Shown here: piece by piece, positions 27,291-37,495 of the stretch
Numbering within the stretch: the first letter of the stretch is position 1
Layout: every line of letters begins with the position of its first letter
From: Oscillospiraceae bacterium
GTDB lineage: Bacteria; Bacillota; Clostridia; Oscillospirales; SIG627
Length of the DNA stretch: 64,000 nucleotides
Assembly (NCBI GenBank): GCA_015063605.1
Contig: SVTV01000009.1
Coordinates: 20,081-84,080 of the forward strand
Direction of reading: 5' to 3'
Made by a program: the position numbers and the translations under genes
The notes under the pieces: generated by a model
What the model saw: the letters and a program-made list of their open reading frames with translations, nothing else
What the model was told of the DNA's origin: nothing
The model's database searches: none

Positions 27291-28985
27291 ATGGAACACA
27301 TGGAAACGAAGAATTATTTACTCAATAAGTTTTTAGACAGAATAGATTTTGACTCATACGAGGATTTCAAAAAAAATTATAAGCTCAACATACCAGACAA
27401 TTTCAACTTTGCATACGATGTAGTCGATGAGTGGGCGAGAGTTGCTCCCGATAAGCTTGCACTTGTTCATATAACTGATGACGAGAAGGAAACAAGATAC
27501 AACTTTTCCGATATCAAGAGACTGAGCGACAAAGCCGCCAATATGCTTACCGCATTGGGAATCGGCAGAGGAGACACGGTAATGCTTATATTGAAGCAGC
27601 GTGCCGAGGTATGGGTAATGCTTTCCGCTCTATGTAAAATAGGTGCGGTAGCTATCCCGGCTACATTCCAGCTTACTCCCAAGGATATCGTATACCGCTG
27701 TGAATGTGCCGATATAAAGATGATTTGTTGTGTCGATGATGATAATATATTGGACAATATCAAGGCGTCAAGAAACGATTGCAAGACCTTGAAGTATGTA
27801 GGAGTTGTCGGAGATAAGATTCCCGAGGGATGTATAGACCTGCGTAAATGCATTGATGAGTCGTCTGAGAATTTTGAGAAGAAAGAAACTCCCATCCACG
27901 ATCCTATGCTTATATATTTCTCCAGCGGTACTACCGGTATGCCCAAGATGATACTTCACGATTTTACGTATCCTCTCGGACATATAACCACAGCAAATTA
28001 TTGGCATCGCGTTGATGACGGCGCTCTTCACTTGACTGTATGCGACTCAGGCTGGGCGAAATTTGCGTGGGGAAAGATATACGGTCAATGGATATGCGGC
28101 GCTGCCATAGTTGCGTATGATACCGAAAAATTCAATCCCGAGAGCCTTTTAAAAGTAGTACGCAAGCTGAAGGTAAACACATTCTGTGCGCCTCCCACCA
28201 TATACAGATTCCTCATTAAGGCAGAACTAAAGAGGGAAGACTTTGCTTCCGTAAAGCATTGCACTATAGCCGGAGAGCCTCTCCTTCCCGATGTTTTCAA
28301 TAAATTCAAAGATATAACGGGTCTCGAGGTAACGGAAGGCTTTGGTCAGACCGAGACCACCGTACTTCTTGCAAATTATAAGTGGTATCCCATAAAGCCC
28401 GGTTCCATGGGCAAGCCCAGTCCCTTGTACGATATAGAGCTTCAGGATGAAAACGGAAATCCCTGTGAGGACGGCGAGGTCGGCGCCATTGTTGTAAAGA
28501 ATGTATTCAAGAACCATCCCACCGGATTGTTTATAGAGTATTACAGATCTCCCGAGGCTATGGAGCATTCCTTCAAAAACGGTAATTACAACACCGGTGA
28601 TATGGCTTGGAGAGATTCCGACGGCTACTATTGGTTTGAAGGAAGAAATGATGATATCATCAAATGCTCCGGATACAGAATAGGACCCTTTGAGGTTGAG
28701 AACGCTCTTGCATCTCATCCTTCCGTTCTCGAATGTGCGGTAACCGCAGCACCCGATCCCATCAGAGGCCAGGTAGTTAAAGCAACGATAGTTCTTGTTA
28801 ATGGTTATACCCCTTCCGATGAACTTAAAAAGGAACTTCAGGATCACGTAAAGAAGACGACCGCTCCTTACAAATATCCGAGAATAATTGATTTCGTTTC
28901 CTCGCTTCCAAAGACGGCAAGCTCTAAGATAATGAGAAAATCCATTAGAAATGAAAACTATGATTCGGCTAAAAAGTCCGAATAA
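27291..28985 (+). CDS. AMP-binding acyl-CoA synthetase/ligase
   Basis: YFSSGTTGMPKMILHDF, TEGFGQTETT, GYYWFEGRNDDIIKCSGYRIGPFEVENAL, PKTASSKIMRKSIR. Confidence 0.92.
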   Translation: MEHMETKNYLLNKFLDRIDFDSYEDFKKNYKLNIPDNFNFAYDVVDEWARVAPDKLALVHITDDEKETRYNFSDIKRLSDKAANMLTALGIGRGDTVMLILKQRAEVWVMLSALCKIGAVAIPATFQLTPKDIVYRCECADIKMICCVDDDNILDNIKASRNDCKTLKYVGVVGDKIPEGCIDLRKCIDESSENFEKKETPIHDPMLIYFSSGTTGMPKMILHDFTYPLGHITTANYWHRVDDGALHLTVCDSGWAKFAWGKIYGQWICGAAIVAYDTEKFNPESLLKVVRKLKVNTFCAPPTIYRFLIKAELKREDFASVKHCTIAGEPLLPDVFNKFKDITGLEVTEGFGQTETTVLLANYKWYPIKPGSMGKPSPLYDIELQDENGNPCEDGEVGAIVVKNVFKNHPTGLFIEYYRSPEAMEHSFKNGNYNTGDMAWRDSDGYYWFEGRNDDIIKCSGYRIGPFEVENALASHPSVLECAVTAAPDPIRGQVVKATIVLVNGYTPSDELKKELQDHVKKTTAPYKYPRIIDFVSSLPKTASSKIMRKSIRNENYDSAKKSE

Positions 28986-29000
28986 TACAAGATCAAAGGT

Positions 29001-30206
29001 TTGGATATGTTACTGAAAGAAGTTCTCAAAAGGCTTGAAATAGATGATCTGCCTGTCGGAGCGGCAGATCATTGGGATGAATCACAAATTTCATATGTTA
29101 AGGAAGCCTTTTATCTGAATAAGGATTTCATTTCTCATATGGCAGATGTTATTCAAATGAATGACGAGCTGAAAAAGGCATATTTTGATACAGCGGAAAA
29201 GATTTCGTTATCGGAGGAGGCTTCCCGCTTTGCGTGGTTCTTGTATCATGTTTATTGCGTAAAGAAGGTGCCGCCGACAAACGATCTTCCCGTTCCTTCA
29301 AGAAATATTCTCGGACCAAACGAAAGAATGTTTGTTTTTATCGTTCTTTCACCTATTGCCGCCGAATTGGAAAAGAGCTTTGAGACAAGCGGCATCCCCG
29401 TGAAATATTTCAACTCCACCATGAGATCTATGGACTTTCAGTTCAAGCTCTGTCTTGATAATACGGGTTCATGGGGGATATGGCATCCCGCATGGACTGT
29501 CAATTATCTTAACGGCGGGGTGTTTACGGTAGGTCGCTTTGTTTACAGAAAGAACATTTACGGAGGACCCGTCAGATCCGTTTTGAAGGATAAGATCTCC
29601 GGAAAGAATGTCCTTTTATATGATGAAGGATACAGTATACGTAAAGACGGTCATATCAATGGGACGAACGACATTTATGAAGAGGGCTGTACCGTGACAG
29701 TTTATAAGGAAGATGAAGAAGGAATTACGGCTCACACCGCTCATGACGGGATAGTTGAGCTTTCGGTATCTTATTTTCCTTTTGAGCGTTATGAAAAGAA
29801 GTTTTCTAAGGGTGATGTCTACCTTGAGATACATATCCCCTCGGGAAGCCGTTTGACAAATGATGTGGTGCTTTCGTCCTACAAGGAAGCCCTTGAATTT
29901 TACAACGTTCACATTGGTGTCTCTCCTAAGGCGCTGATATGTACTACATGGCTTCTTGATAACGATTTTGACCGCCTCTTGCCTCCGGAATCGAATATAT
30001 TGTCCTTTCAGAGTATGTATGAGTTATATCCCATAAAGACAAACGGCGGCGGTGTATTTTCATTTATGCTCTTCGGAGATAAGGATAAACCCGAAACATG
30101 GCAGCAGAATACATCCTTCCAGAAGCGCATGAAGGAATTTCTTGTGAACGGCGGAAAGACACATGAAAACGGCGGTATCATATTGCCGTGCGATATTATA
30201 AACTGA
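29001..30206 (+). CDS. Acyltransferase-domain protein of the NAT_N/GNAT_C type
   Basis: DVYLEIHIPSGSRLTNDVVLSSYKEALEFY and ICTTWLLDNDFDRLLPPESNILSFQSMYELYP resemble GNAT_C acyltransferase-domain proteins. Confidence 0.68.
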   Translation: MDMLLKEVLKRLEIDDLPVGAADHWDESQISYVKEAFYLNKDFISHMADVIQMNDELKKAYFDTAEKISLSEEASRFAWFLYHVYCVKKVPPTNDLPVPSRNILGPNERMFVFIVLSPIAAELEKSFETSGIPVKYFNSTMRSMDFQFKLCLDNTGSWGIWHPAWTVNYLNGGVFTVGRFVYRKNIYGGPVRSVLKDKISGKNVLLYDEGYSIRKDGHINGTNDIYEEGCTVTVYKEDEEGITAHTAHDGIVELSVSYFPFERYEKKFSKGDVYLEIHIPSGSRLTNDVVLSSYKEALEFYNVHIGVSPKALICTTWLLDNDFDRLLPPESNILSFQSMYELYPIKTNGGGVFSFMLFGDKDKPETWQQNTSFQKRMKEFLVNGGKTHENGGIILPCDIIN

Positions 30207-30291
30207 ATACCGAAAGGTGTTTTAATAGATAGTTAATAAAGTAATTAACAGATCAAACATATATAAATAACAGATCGGAAAGGGTAAATCA

Positions 30292-31692
30292 ATGTTTGTT
30301 AAAAGAACCAGGATTGCGGAAATTTACAAAAATAAAGAAGCGTACAAAGACAGCACGATAACCGTTGCGGGCTGGATAAGAACCATCAGATCCAATAATA
30401 AGTTCGGTTTCATCGAGCTTAATGACGGAAGCTGCTTCAAGAATCTTCAGATAGTGTTCGAGGCTGAGAAAATAGCGGAATACGAAAAAATCGAAAAGCA
30501 GAATGTCGGTGCTTCCTTGGTAATAGAGGGAACATTGATATTGACACCCGAAGCAAAGCAGCCCTTTGAGCTCAATGCTTCCGATATCAAGATAGAAGGT
30601 ACTTCCACAGCGGACTATCCCCTTCAGAAAAAGCGCCATTCACCCGAATTTATGAGAGAGATCGCTCATCTCAGACCCAGATCCAACCTCTACGGTGCTA
30701 TTTTCAGAGTTCGTTCTGCGGCTGCATACGCTATTCACCGTTTCTTCCAGGAAAAGGGATTTGTGTATGTAAACACTCCTCTTATTACGGGAAGCGACTG
30801 CGAGGGTGCAGGTGAAATGTTCAGAGTAACCACTCTCGACCTTGAAAACATTCCGAGAAAAGATGACGGAACCGTAGATTATTCCAAGGATTTCTTTAAA
30901 AAGTCCACCAACCTTACGGTATCCGGTCAGCTCAACGGCGAAACATTTGCCATGGCATATGCTAATATATACACCTTCGGACCTACATTCAGAGCGGAAA
31001 ATTCCAATACGCAGCGACATGCGGCGGAATTCTGGATGATGGAGCCCGAAATGGCATTTGCCGATCTTGAGGACAATATGGCTATAGCTGAGGAAATGAT
31101 AAAGTACGTTATCGAATACGTTCTCGAAACATGCCCTCAGGATATGGAATTCTTCAATAACTTCGTAGATAAAGAGCTTTTGCAGAGACTTCACAGCCTC
31201 GTTGAAAGCGATTTCGGTCATGTAACATATACGGAAGCTTGCGAGCTCCTTCAGAAGAGCGGAAATAAGTTTGATTATCCCGTTTCCTGGGGTATTGATC
31301 TTCAGACCGAGCACGAAAGATATCTTACGGAAAAGATATTCGGCAGACCTGTATTTGTAACCGATTATCCCAAGGAGATAAAGGCGTTCTACATGAGAAT
31401 GAACGATGACGGAAAGACCGTTGCGGCTATGGATATGCTCGTTCCCGGCGTAGGCGAGCTTATCGGCGGAAGCCAGCGTGAAGAAAGATATGATATGCTC
31501 GTTGCACGTATGGATGAGCTCGGACTTAAGACTGAGGATTACAAGTGGTATCTCGATACAAGAAGATACGGCGGGGTAACACATTCCGGATTCGGTCTCG
31601 GATTCGAAAGACTTGTAATGTATCTTACCGGTGTTTCCAACATCAGAGATGTTGAAGCTTTCCCCAGAACCGTTGGAAATGCAGAGTTTTAA
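30292..31692 (+). CDS. asnS: Asparagine--tRNA ligase
   Basis: [88 protein letters not shown]. Confidence 0.96.
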   Translation: MFVKRTRIAEIYKNKEAYKDSTITVAGWIRTIRSNNKFGFIELNDGSCFKNLQIVFEAEKIAEYEKIEKQNVGASLVIEGTLILTPEAKQPFELNASDIKIEGTSTADYPLQKKRHSPEFMREIAHLRPRSNLYGAIFRVRSAAAYAIHRFFQEKGFVYVNTPLITGSDCEGAGEMFRVTTLDLENIPRKDDGTVDYSKDFFKKSTNLTVSGQLNGETFAMAYANIYTFGPTFRAENSNTQRHAAEFWMMEPEMAFADLEDNMAIAEEMIKYVIEYVLETCPQDMEFFNNFVDKELLQRLHSLVESDFGHVTYTEACELLQKSGNKFDYPVSWGIDLQTEHERYLTEKIFGRPVFVTDYPKEIKAFYMRMNDDGKTVAAMDMLVPGVGELIGGSQREERYDMLVARMDELGLKTEDYKWYLDTRRYGGVTHSGFGLGFERLVMYLTGVSNIRDVEAFPRTVGNAEF

Positions 31693-31716
31693 TTTGCTTT
31701 ACTTATAGAAAGGTTT

Positions 31717-33006
31717 TTGATTGAATTTATGAACTATATCAATGCGACAAAGAATGAACTGAAAAGTCTGCTTGATTCAGAAAGAAAAAAATACGATGAA
31801 ATAATAAGCAAAAAGCTTTCTCTCAACATGTCGAGAGGAAGACCCTGTACGGAACAGCTTGATCTTACGGAAGGTATGCTTTCTGTATTGTATAAAAACG
31901 ACATGTGTAATTTGTCGGGAAATACCGACGTAAGAAATTACGGTGTTCTTTCCGGTATAGATGATATAAAGACGATATTTGCCCCTATTCTTGGAGCGGA
32001 TAAGGATGAGATATTCGTAGGAGGAAACTCCTCTCTCAATCTTATGTACGATATGATAAGCGATGGTATGCTTTACGGATATAACGGCTGCACACCTTGG
32101 GCGAAGCTTGAAAATGTAAAGTTCTTGTGCCCCGTTCCGGGTTATGACAGACATTTCATGATATGCGAAAAGCTCGGTATCGAAATGGTCAATGTCGATA
32201 TGCTTGAAGACGGTCCCGATATGGATACCATCGAAAAGCTTATTTCGGAGGATGACAGCATAAAGGGTATTTGGTGTGTACCGAAATATTCAAATCCTCA
32301 GGGAATCACGTATTCCGATGAGGTAGTGCGCCGTTTTGCCGATCTTTCTCCCAAGGCGCCGGATTTCAAGATATTCTGGGATAACGCATATGCTATCCAT
32401 GATCTGGATGAAGAAAAGGATGTTCTTCTCGGACTTCTTCACGAAGCTGTAAAGAACGGTAAGGAGGATATGGTATTTGAATTCACATCCACCTCCAAGA
32501 TAACGTATGCCGGAGCAGGTGTATCTTTCCTTGCTTCTTCCGTTGAAAATATTAAGAACCTTTCCAAGCGGATCGGCATACGTACAATAGGATATGATAA
32601 GGTCAATCAGCTAAGACATGCACTTTTCTTTAAGACGACCGAAAATGTTTATGAGCACATGAAGCTTCATGCGGAGATACTGAGACCCAAGTTTGACATA
32701 GTTGTCAATACATTGGAAAGTGAGCTGGGAGACACCGGTATTGCTTCCTGGCACAGGCCCCGCGGCGGTTATTTTGTAAGTCTTGAACTTATGCACGGAA
32801 CCGCAAAAAGAGCATGGCAGCTTGCAAATGAGGCAGGCGTTGTGCTTACAACAGTAGGCGCTACTTATCCTTACGGACGTGACCCCAAGGACAGCAATAT
32901 AAGAATTGCTCCTTCCAATACAACGAAAGAAGAGCTTACCGCAGCTATGGATGTGCTTTGCGTGTGTGCGAAGATCGCGGCTGTTGAAAAGCTTCTCGAA
33001 GCTTAA
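31717..33006 (+). CDS. Aminotransferase class I/II (MocR-like fold, PLP-dependent)
   Basis: LNMSRGRPCTEQLDLTEGML, PKYSNPQGITYSDEVVRRFA, FTSTSKITYAGAGVSFLASS. Confidence 0.88.
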   Translation: MIEFMNYINATKNELKSLLDSERKKYDEIISKKLSLNMSRGRPCTEQLDLTEGMLSVLYKNDMCNLSGNTDVRNYGVLSGIDDIKTIFAPILGADKDEIFVGGNSSLNLMYDMISDGMLYGYNGCTPWAKLENVKFLCPVPGYDRHFMICEKLGIEMVNVDMLEDGPDMDTIEKLISEDDSIKGIWCVPKYSNPQGITYSDEVVRRFADLSPKAPDFKIFWDNAYAIHDLDEEKDVLLGLLHEAVKNGKEDMVFEFTSTSKITYAGAGVSFLASSVENIKNLSKRIGIRTIGYDKVNQLRHALFFKTTENVYEHMKLHAEILRPKFDIVVNTLESELGDTGIASWHRPRGGYFVSLELMHGTAKRAWQLANEAGVVLTTVGATYPYGRDPKDSNIRIAPSNTTKEELTAAMDVLCVCAKIAAVEKLLEA

Positions 33007-33052
33007 CGGGAAAAGTATTCACTATTTAATTAAGGAATGTAAATTTACCGAA

Positions 33053-33709
33053 ATGAAGAAAAAGATATTTTCATTGTTGATAGCGGTGGTAACGGTCTTC
33101 TCCATGTACGCTTGTGCGTCAAGAAATACCGCGCTTGTGCTTTCCTTCGAAAATGATAAAACCACTTTCGAGGAAGTGTCCGATGTCTTGAGATCAAGGC
33201 TGGAACGGCTTTACATCAGCAATACGAATATAGACATTACGGAAATATCTGCAGGCGAATTGAATGTCCGCATCAACGGAACGAGTCTCAGCGACGAGCA
33301 GTTGAAGATATTGCTTTATTCCGAATCCTTGAGTGTCAAGGATGCCAAAGGCAATACAGTTCTTTCAGCCGAAGATTTTATGGATTGCAGTGTGGGATTC
33401 GATCCCTCCAAGTCCGATGGAACGGGTGAGAACGGATGCTACGTGAAGCTGACCTTTACCGATGACGGTGCGGAAAAATTCAAGGAGCTTACAAGGAGAA
33501 TAAGCTCGGAATCCGAAGAAAAAAACAGAAAGCTGTTCTTTTTCAGCGGAAAAGAGCTAATATATGAACCGGTCATAAATTCAACCGTGATATCAAAGGA
33601 TATCATGCTTACGGGTGAATTTGAGCTTACTGAGTGCATTTTGTCCAGTGCTCAGATATTTTCCGCAATAAAACCTTTGCCTTGCCTGGTTGAAGTCAAG
33701 TTGGAATAG
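33053..33709 (+). CDS. Lipoprotein resembling the extracytoplasmic (P1) domain of SecD
   Basis: Lipobox SMYAC; VSDVLRSRLERL...LSVKDAKGNTVLSAEDF and CYVKLTFTDDGAEKFKELTRRI...LFFFSGKELIYEPVINSTVISKDIMLTGEFELTE align with SecD encoded just downstream. Confidence 0.75.
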   Translation: MKKKIFSLLIAVVTVFSMYACASRNTALVLSFENDKTTFEEVSDVLRSRLERLYISNTNIDITEISAGELNVRINGTSLSDEQLKILLYSESLSVKDAKGNTVLSAEDFMDCSVGFDPSKSDGTGENGCYVKLTFTDDGAEKFKELTRRISSESEEKNRKLFFFSGKELIYEPVINSTVISKDIMLTGEFELTECILSSAQIFSAIKPLPCLVEVKLE

Positions 33710-33763
33710 AACCGTATTTTTTATTTAATCGAATAATATACAGTTTTATGAAAGGATAAAAAA

Positions 33764-35032
33764 ATGTCAAAAGAAACATCAAGATTAATTTTTGCGATCA
33801 CGCTTATAGCTACTCTCGTAACCATAGCTGTATGCGGTCTCCCTTATCTCGGACTTCCGGGAGTGTTTGAAAAGGACGCCATAAGAAAGGGTCTCGACCT
33901 TTCCGGCGGTTCTCTTATAGTGTACGAGGCTCAGATCGAAGGCGATATGCCCGATGACCTCGAAGAGAAGATGGACGCTGTTGTTGTAATGATGCGCAAC
34001 CGTCTTACAACTCTCGGTTATACCGAAGCAGTTGTTACAAAGATTGGTGATACAAAGGTTCAGATAGAGATTCCCAATATTACCAACCCCGAAGAAGCTG
34101 TTCAGAAGCTCGGCTCCACAGCAAAGCTTGAGTTCCGTGACTATGAAGGCACAGTTATTCTTACCGGTGAAGATATAGCAGGTGCAAATGCCGTTTACGG
34201 TCAGTATGACGACAGCGGTGTTGCAGGTTATTTCGTAAGCCTTCAGCTTTCCGAGGCAGCTGTTGAAAAGTTCGGCGAAGCTACAGACAGAGTTAAGGAT
34301 TATGCTTCCGAAGGTAATAACTATATTGCTATTTACCTTGACGATGAGCTCCAGACATCTCCCTCCGTTACACAGAAGCTCAACACCTCCGAGCTTTCCA
34401 TCACCAAGGCTGACTACACAGCCGAAGAAGTTAAGTGGCTAGCAAGCGTTATATCCGCAGGTGCTCTTCCTTTTGCACTCAAGGATATCCAGCTTGAATC
34501 CATAGGTCCCGAGCTCGGTGAAAACGCGCTTGAAACAAGCTTCCTCGCAGCCGTTATAGGTCTTGCACTTGTAATCATATTCATGTGCGTAGTATATAAG
34601 ATGTTCGGTATCATTTCCGCACTTTCTTTGGCTGCTTATACAGCAATAGTATGCATAGTTATCGTTCTCTTCAAGGTCAACCTTTCTCTTCCCGGTATCG
34701 CAGGTATCGTTCTTTCCATCGGTATGGCTGTTGACGCCAATGTCGTTATTTTCGAAAGAATTCGCGAAGAGATACGTCTCGGAAAGAGCCTTGCAGCCGC
34801 TACAAAGGCAGGCTTCAACAGAGCATTTGCTGCCGTTATCGACAGTAATATCACAACGTTGATCGCAGCTATCGTTCTTTGGGTATTCGGTACAGGTTTT
34901 ATTACCGGATTTGCTATAACACTCTTCATAGGTGTTGCTGTTTCTCTGTTTACGGCTATCGTTCTCACACGCTTTATTCTTAATGCGATAGTAAGGACAA
35001 AGTTTGCCGATTCCAAGCTTTTCAATATATAA
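33764..35032 (+). CDS. secD: Protein translocase subunit SecD
   Basis: IRKGLDLSGGSLIVYEA, IGMAVDANVVIFERIREE, SNITTLIAAIVLWVFGTG. Confidence 0.95.
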   Translation: MSKETSRLIFAITLIATLVTIAVCGLPYLGLPGVFEKDAIRKGLDLSGGSLIVYEAQIEGDMPDDLEEKMDAVVVMMRNRLTTLGYTEAVVTKIGDTKVQIEIPNITNPEEAVQKLGSTAKLEFRDYEGTVILTGEDIAGANAVYGQYDDSGVAGYFVSLQLSEAAVEKFGEATDRVKDYASEGNNYIAIYLDDELQTSPSVTQKLNTSELSITKADYTAEEVKWLASVISAGALPFALKDIQLESIGPELGENALETSFLAAVIGLALVIIFMCVVYKMFGIISALSLAAYTAIVCIVIVLFKVNLSLPGIAGIVLSIGMAVDANVVIFERIREEIRLGKSLAAATKAGFNRAFAAVIDSNITTLIAAIVLWVFGTGFITGFAITLFIGVAVSLFTAIVLTRFILNAIVRTKFADSKLFNI

Positions 35033-35045
35033 GGAGGACACATAA

Positions 35046-35978
35046 ATGAAAAAGTTTAAAGAAATGAACTTCGATTTTATAGGAAAGAGCAAGATATTCT
35101 TTATTATATCCGCTGTTGTTTTCCTTGTAGGTATAGTCTCTCTCGTAGTATTCGGACTCAATCTTGATGCTGACTTTATCGGCGGCACAAGCTTTACGAT
35201 GGATCTCGGTAAGCCCGTGGATTCCGCTGTGATCTCCGAAGTAAGAGCACTTGTTACGGAGTCCATAGGTGTAACTCCTTCTTCCGTTCAGACTGCAGGC
35301 TCCAACGGAACTACTGTTCTTATCAAGACTCCCGAAGTCGATACAGAGAACAGAGACAAGCTCGTTAATGATATAGTCGCTAAGTATGAGCTCGGCGAAA
35401 ATTACACCGATTATCAGGTTTCCAACGTAGGCGCATCCATGACAAAGGATATAACAAAGTCCTTGTTTATGGCTACAATAATCGCCGTTATTCTCATGCT
35501 TGTGTATATCACATTCAGATTCGATCTCAGATCCGGTGCTGCTGCGGTAGTATGTCTTATACATGACCTTTTTGTAATGCTTACGGTTTATTCACTGTTC
35601 AATATATCCGTTGATTCCAACCTTATAGCCGCATTCCTTACGATACTCGGTTACTCAATAAACGGTACTATCATCGTATTCGACAGAATCAGAGAAAACA
35701 AGGGCAAGTATGCTTCCAAGCCTTTCAAGGAAATCGCCAATATGAGTATAAATCAGACCTTCAGACGTTCCGTAAATACAATGGTAACGACATTGCTTAC
35801 GATCGTTATGATCTATATTCTCGGCGTTGAATCCATCAAGAACTTTGCGTTCCCGCTTATTATCGGTATCCTCGCAGGCTTCTATTCCAGCACATGCCTT
35901 GCAAGTGCTGTATGGTCGATGCTTTACAAGGATAAGAATGCAGCTCCCGCTCAGGAAGCAGTTGAGTCCGCTCAGTAA
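35046..35978 (+). CDS. secF: Protein translocase subunit SecF
   Basis: FGLNLDADFIGGTSFTMDLG, TILGYSINGTIIVFDRIREN, NMSINQTFRRSVNTMVTTLLTI. Confidence 0.95.
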   Translation: MKKFKEMNFDFIGKSKIFFIISAVVFLVGIVSLVVFGLNLDADFIGGTSFTMDLGKPVDSAVISEVRALVTESIGVTPSSVQTAGSNGTTVLIKTPEVDTENRDKLVNDIVAKYELGENYTDYQVSNVGASMTKDITKSLFMATIIAVILMLVYITFRFDLRSGAAAVVCLIHDLFVMLTVYSLFNISVDSNLIAAFLTILGYSINGTIIVFDRIRENKGKYASKPFKEIANMSINQTFRRSVNTMVTTLLTIVMIYILGVESIKNFAFPLIIGILAGFYSSTCLASAVWSMLYKDKNAAPAQEAVESAQ

Positions 35979-35999
35979 TTAAATATTATTGATGTAAGT

Positions 36000-36034
36000 A
36001 AAAGACAGGGGACTTTCCGTTCTCTGTCTTTTAT
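36000..36034 (+). terminator. Rho-independent terminator after secF
   Basis: AAAAGACAG ... CTGTCTTTT. Confidence 0.75.
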
Positions 36035-36052
36035 GGAATTAAAAAAATAATA

Positions 36053-36412
36053 ATGTGCGATATGAAACATAAGCATGAAATATTATTGAGATTTGCAGAA
36101 ACTGCTGAACACGGTGAAGAAATTGCAAAAATATTAACTTCATTGGAATATGAAGAAGCTTCCGATCATTTCTATGACCTTTTCAGTTGGATCGAAGACT
36201 TAAATACTCCGGGTGCAATGCAGGTGTTTGAATATTTGAAAAAAGCTCCCGCAGAGCTTTTGTATCCGGAATTCAAAACAGCAGCGGAAGCCTCTTTGAA
36301 AATGCAATCAAGGTCATTATTTTTGAATCTTTGCGAACTTCTGAGTTGTAATTCGGGTTTATACAGAATTTTGAAATCAAATGATCCGAAACTATGTAAA
36401 TTATTTTTCTGA
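36053..36412 (+). CDS. Small hypothetical protein (possibly DUF5071-like)
   Basis: YDLFSWIEDLNTPGAMQVFEYLKKAPAELLYPEFKTAAEASLKMQSRSLFLNLCELL; weak resemblance only. Confidence 0.5.
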   Translation: MCDMKHKHEILLRFAETAEHGEEIAKILTSLEYEEASDHFYDLFSWIEDLNTPGAMQVFEYLKKAPAELLYPEFKTAAEASLKMQSRSLFLNLCELLSCNSGLYRILKSNDPKLCKLFF

Positions 36413-36420
36413 AAGTAAAT

Positions 36421-36470
36421 GAACATCCGTGTCGCCGTTATGGTACAGCAAGCCGGATGTTCTTTTCTTT
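36421..36470 (+). terminator. Rho-independent terminator
   Basis: GAACATCCG ... CGGATGTTC followed by TTTTCTTTCT. Confidence 0.8.
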
Positions 36471-36525
36471 CTGTTGAATTGTTAAATCAGCATTTTGCAA
36501 GTGCATAATACATCGTATAGTTTTT

Positions 36526-37236
36526 CTATACTGTAAAATTTTCGTCATTTGTTATATCTCCGCTTTGATCAAGTGAGATCGGATCGCCGAGATATGTGGG
36601 TCTTACATTGAAAAGGCAAGAGAAAAAGTCTTTATCTCTTGCAAGGATTTCTCGCAGCTCTCTGTAGGATTGGCCGAAATATGTCCTGGGATCGGAAGGA
36701 ACGCCGTACGCCTCAATTCCGAGGCTTTCGGCGATATATAAGGCTCTGTACAAATGATATTTCTGAGTTACTATCACGATCCTTTTGCATCCGAAGATCT
36801 CTTTTGCACGGTACAAGCTTTCGTATGTGGAGAATCCGGCATGATCCATGAAAATATCCTCTGAGGGCACACCTTTTTCAATGGCGAATTTTTTCATTAC
36901 CGTTACTTCGTCATATTCCTCGCGTCCATGGTCACCGCTCATAAGTATTTTCGGTGCGGCGTTACTTTTGAATAAAGATATTCCTTCAAGCAGACGGTCT
37001 TCCAGCATATGGCTTGGTGTATTATCTTCTCTGACTCCGGCACCCAGAATAAGTATACAGTCAAGATCGGAATCGGGAAGTTTTTGAGGCGAAACGATCC
37101 GGTCTTTCGATTGAGTTATAATATATCCGTTAAGAAGGAGTGCACCCGATAAGCAGACGGCAATTAACACGGAAAGAATAATAAGTATTATCATGATATT
37201 TTTTCGTATATTTTTACTTGACAAATGATTTTTCAA
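36526..37236 (-). CDS. YdcF/SanA-family (DUF218) membrane protein
   Basis: CILILGAGVREDNTPSHMLEDRLLEGISLF, ILMSGDHGREEYDEV, IVIVTQKYHLYRALYIAESLG. Confidence 0.9.
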   Translation of the reverse strand: MKNHLSSKNIRKNIMIILIILSVLIAVCLSGALLLNGYIITQSKDRIVSPQKLPDSDLDCILILGAGVREDNTPSHMLEDRLLEGISLFKSNAAPKILMSGDHGREEYDEVTVMKKFAIEKGVPSEDIFMDHAGFSTYESLYRAKEIFGCKRIVIVTQKYHLYRALYIAESLGIEAYGVPSDPRTYFGQSYRELREILARDKDFFSCLFNVRPTYLGDPISLDQSGDITNDENFTV

Positions 37237-37495
37237 AACAACACCTCATAAGATTTATATACAATATGATACATCAAAAATGAGTTTAAATCAATATGCA
37301 AAGTTTCATTTTAATATAAAATTAAGAATAACGTAAGATTTCTGTCATATGCGGGAGAAAACATAAACTTTTTTGTTATTATTCAGTAAAAAATTCGTTT
37401 CACCTATTTACAAATCGGAAAGAAAAGGGTAAAATATATAGTGGCGGCAGAATAGCCGTTTTTCAAAAAATCTATATAACACGGAGAATGTTTAT

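Noticed and set aside
30640-31584. 314-aa minus-strand ORF opposite asnS
   Set aside because: Antisense shadow of asnS
34439-35266. 275-aa minus-strand ORF opposite secD/secF
   Set aside because: Antisense to two strongly supported genes; low plausibility composition
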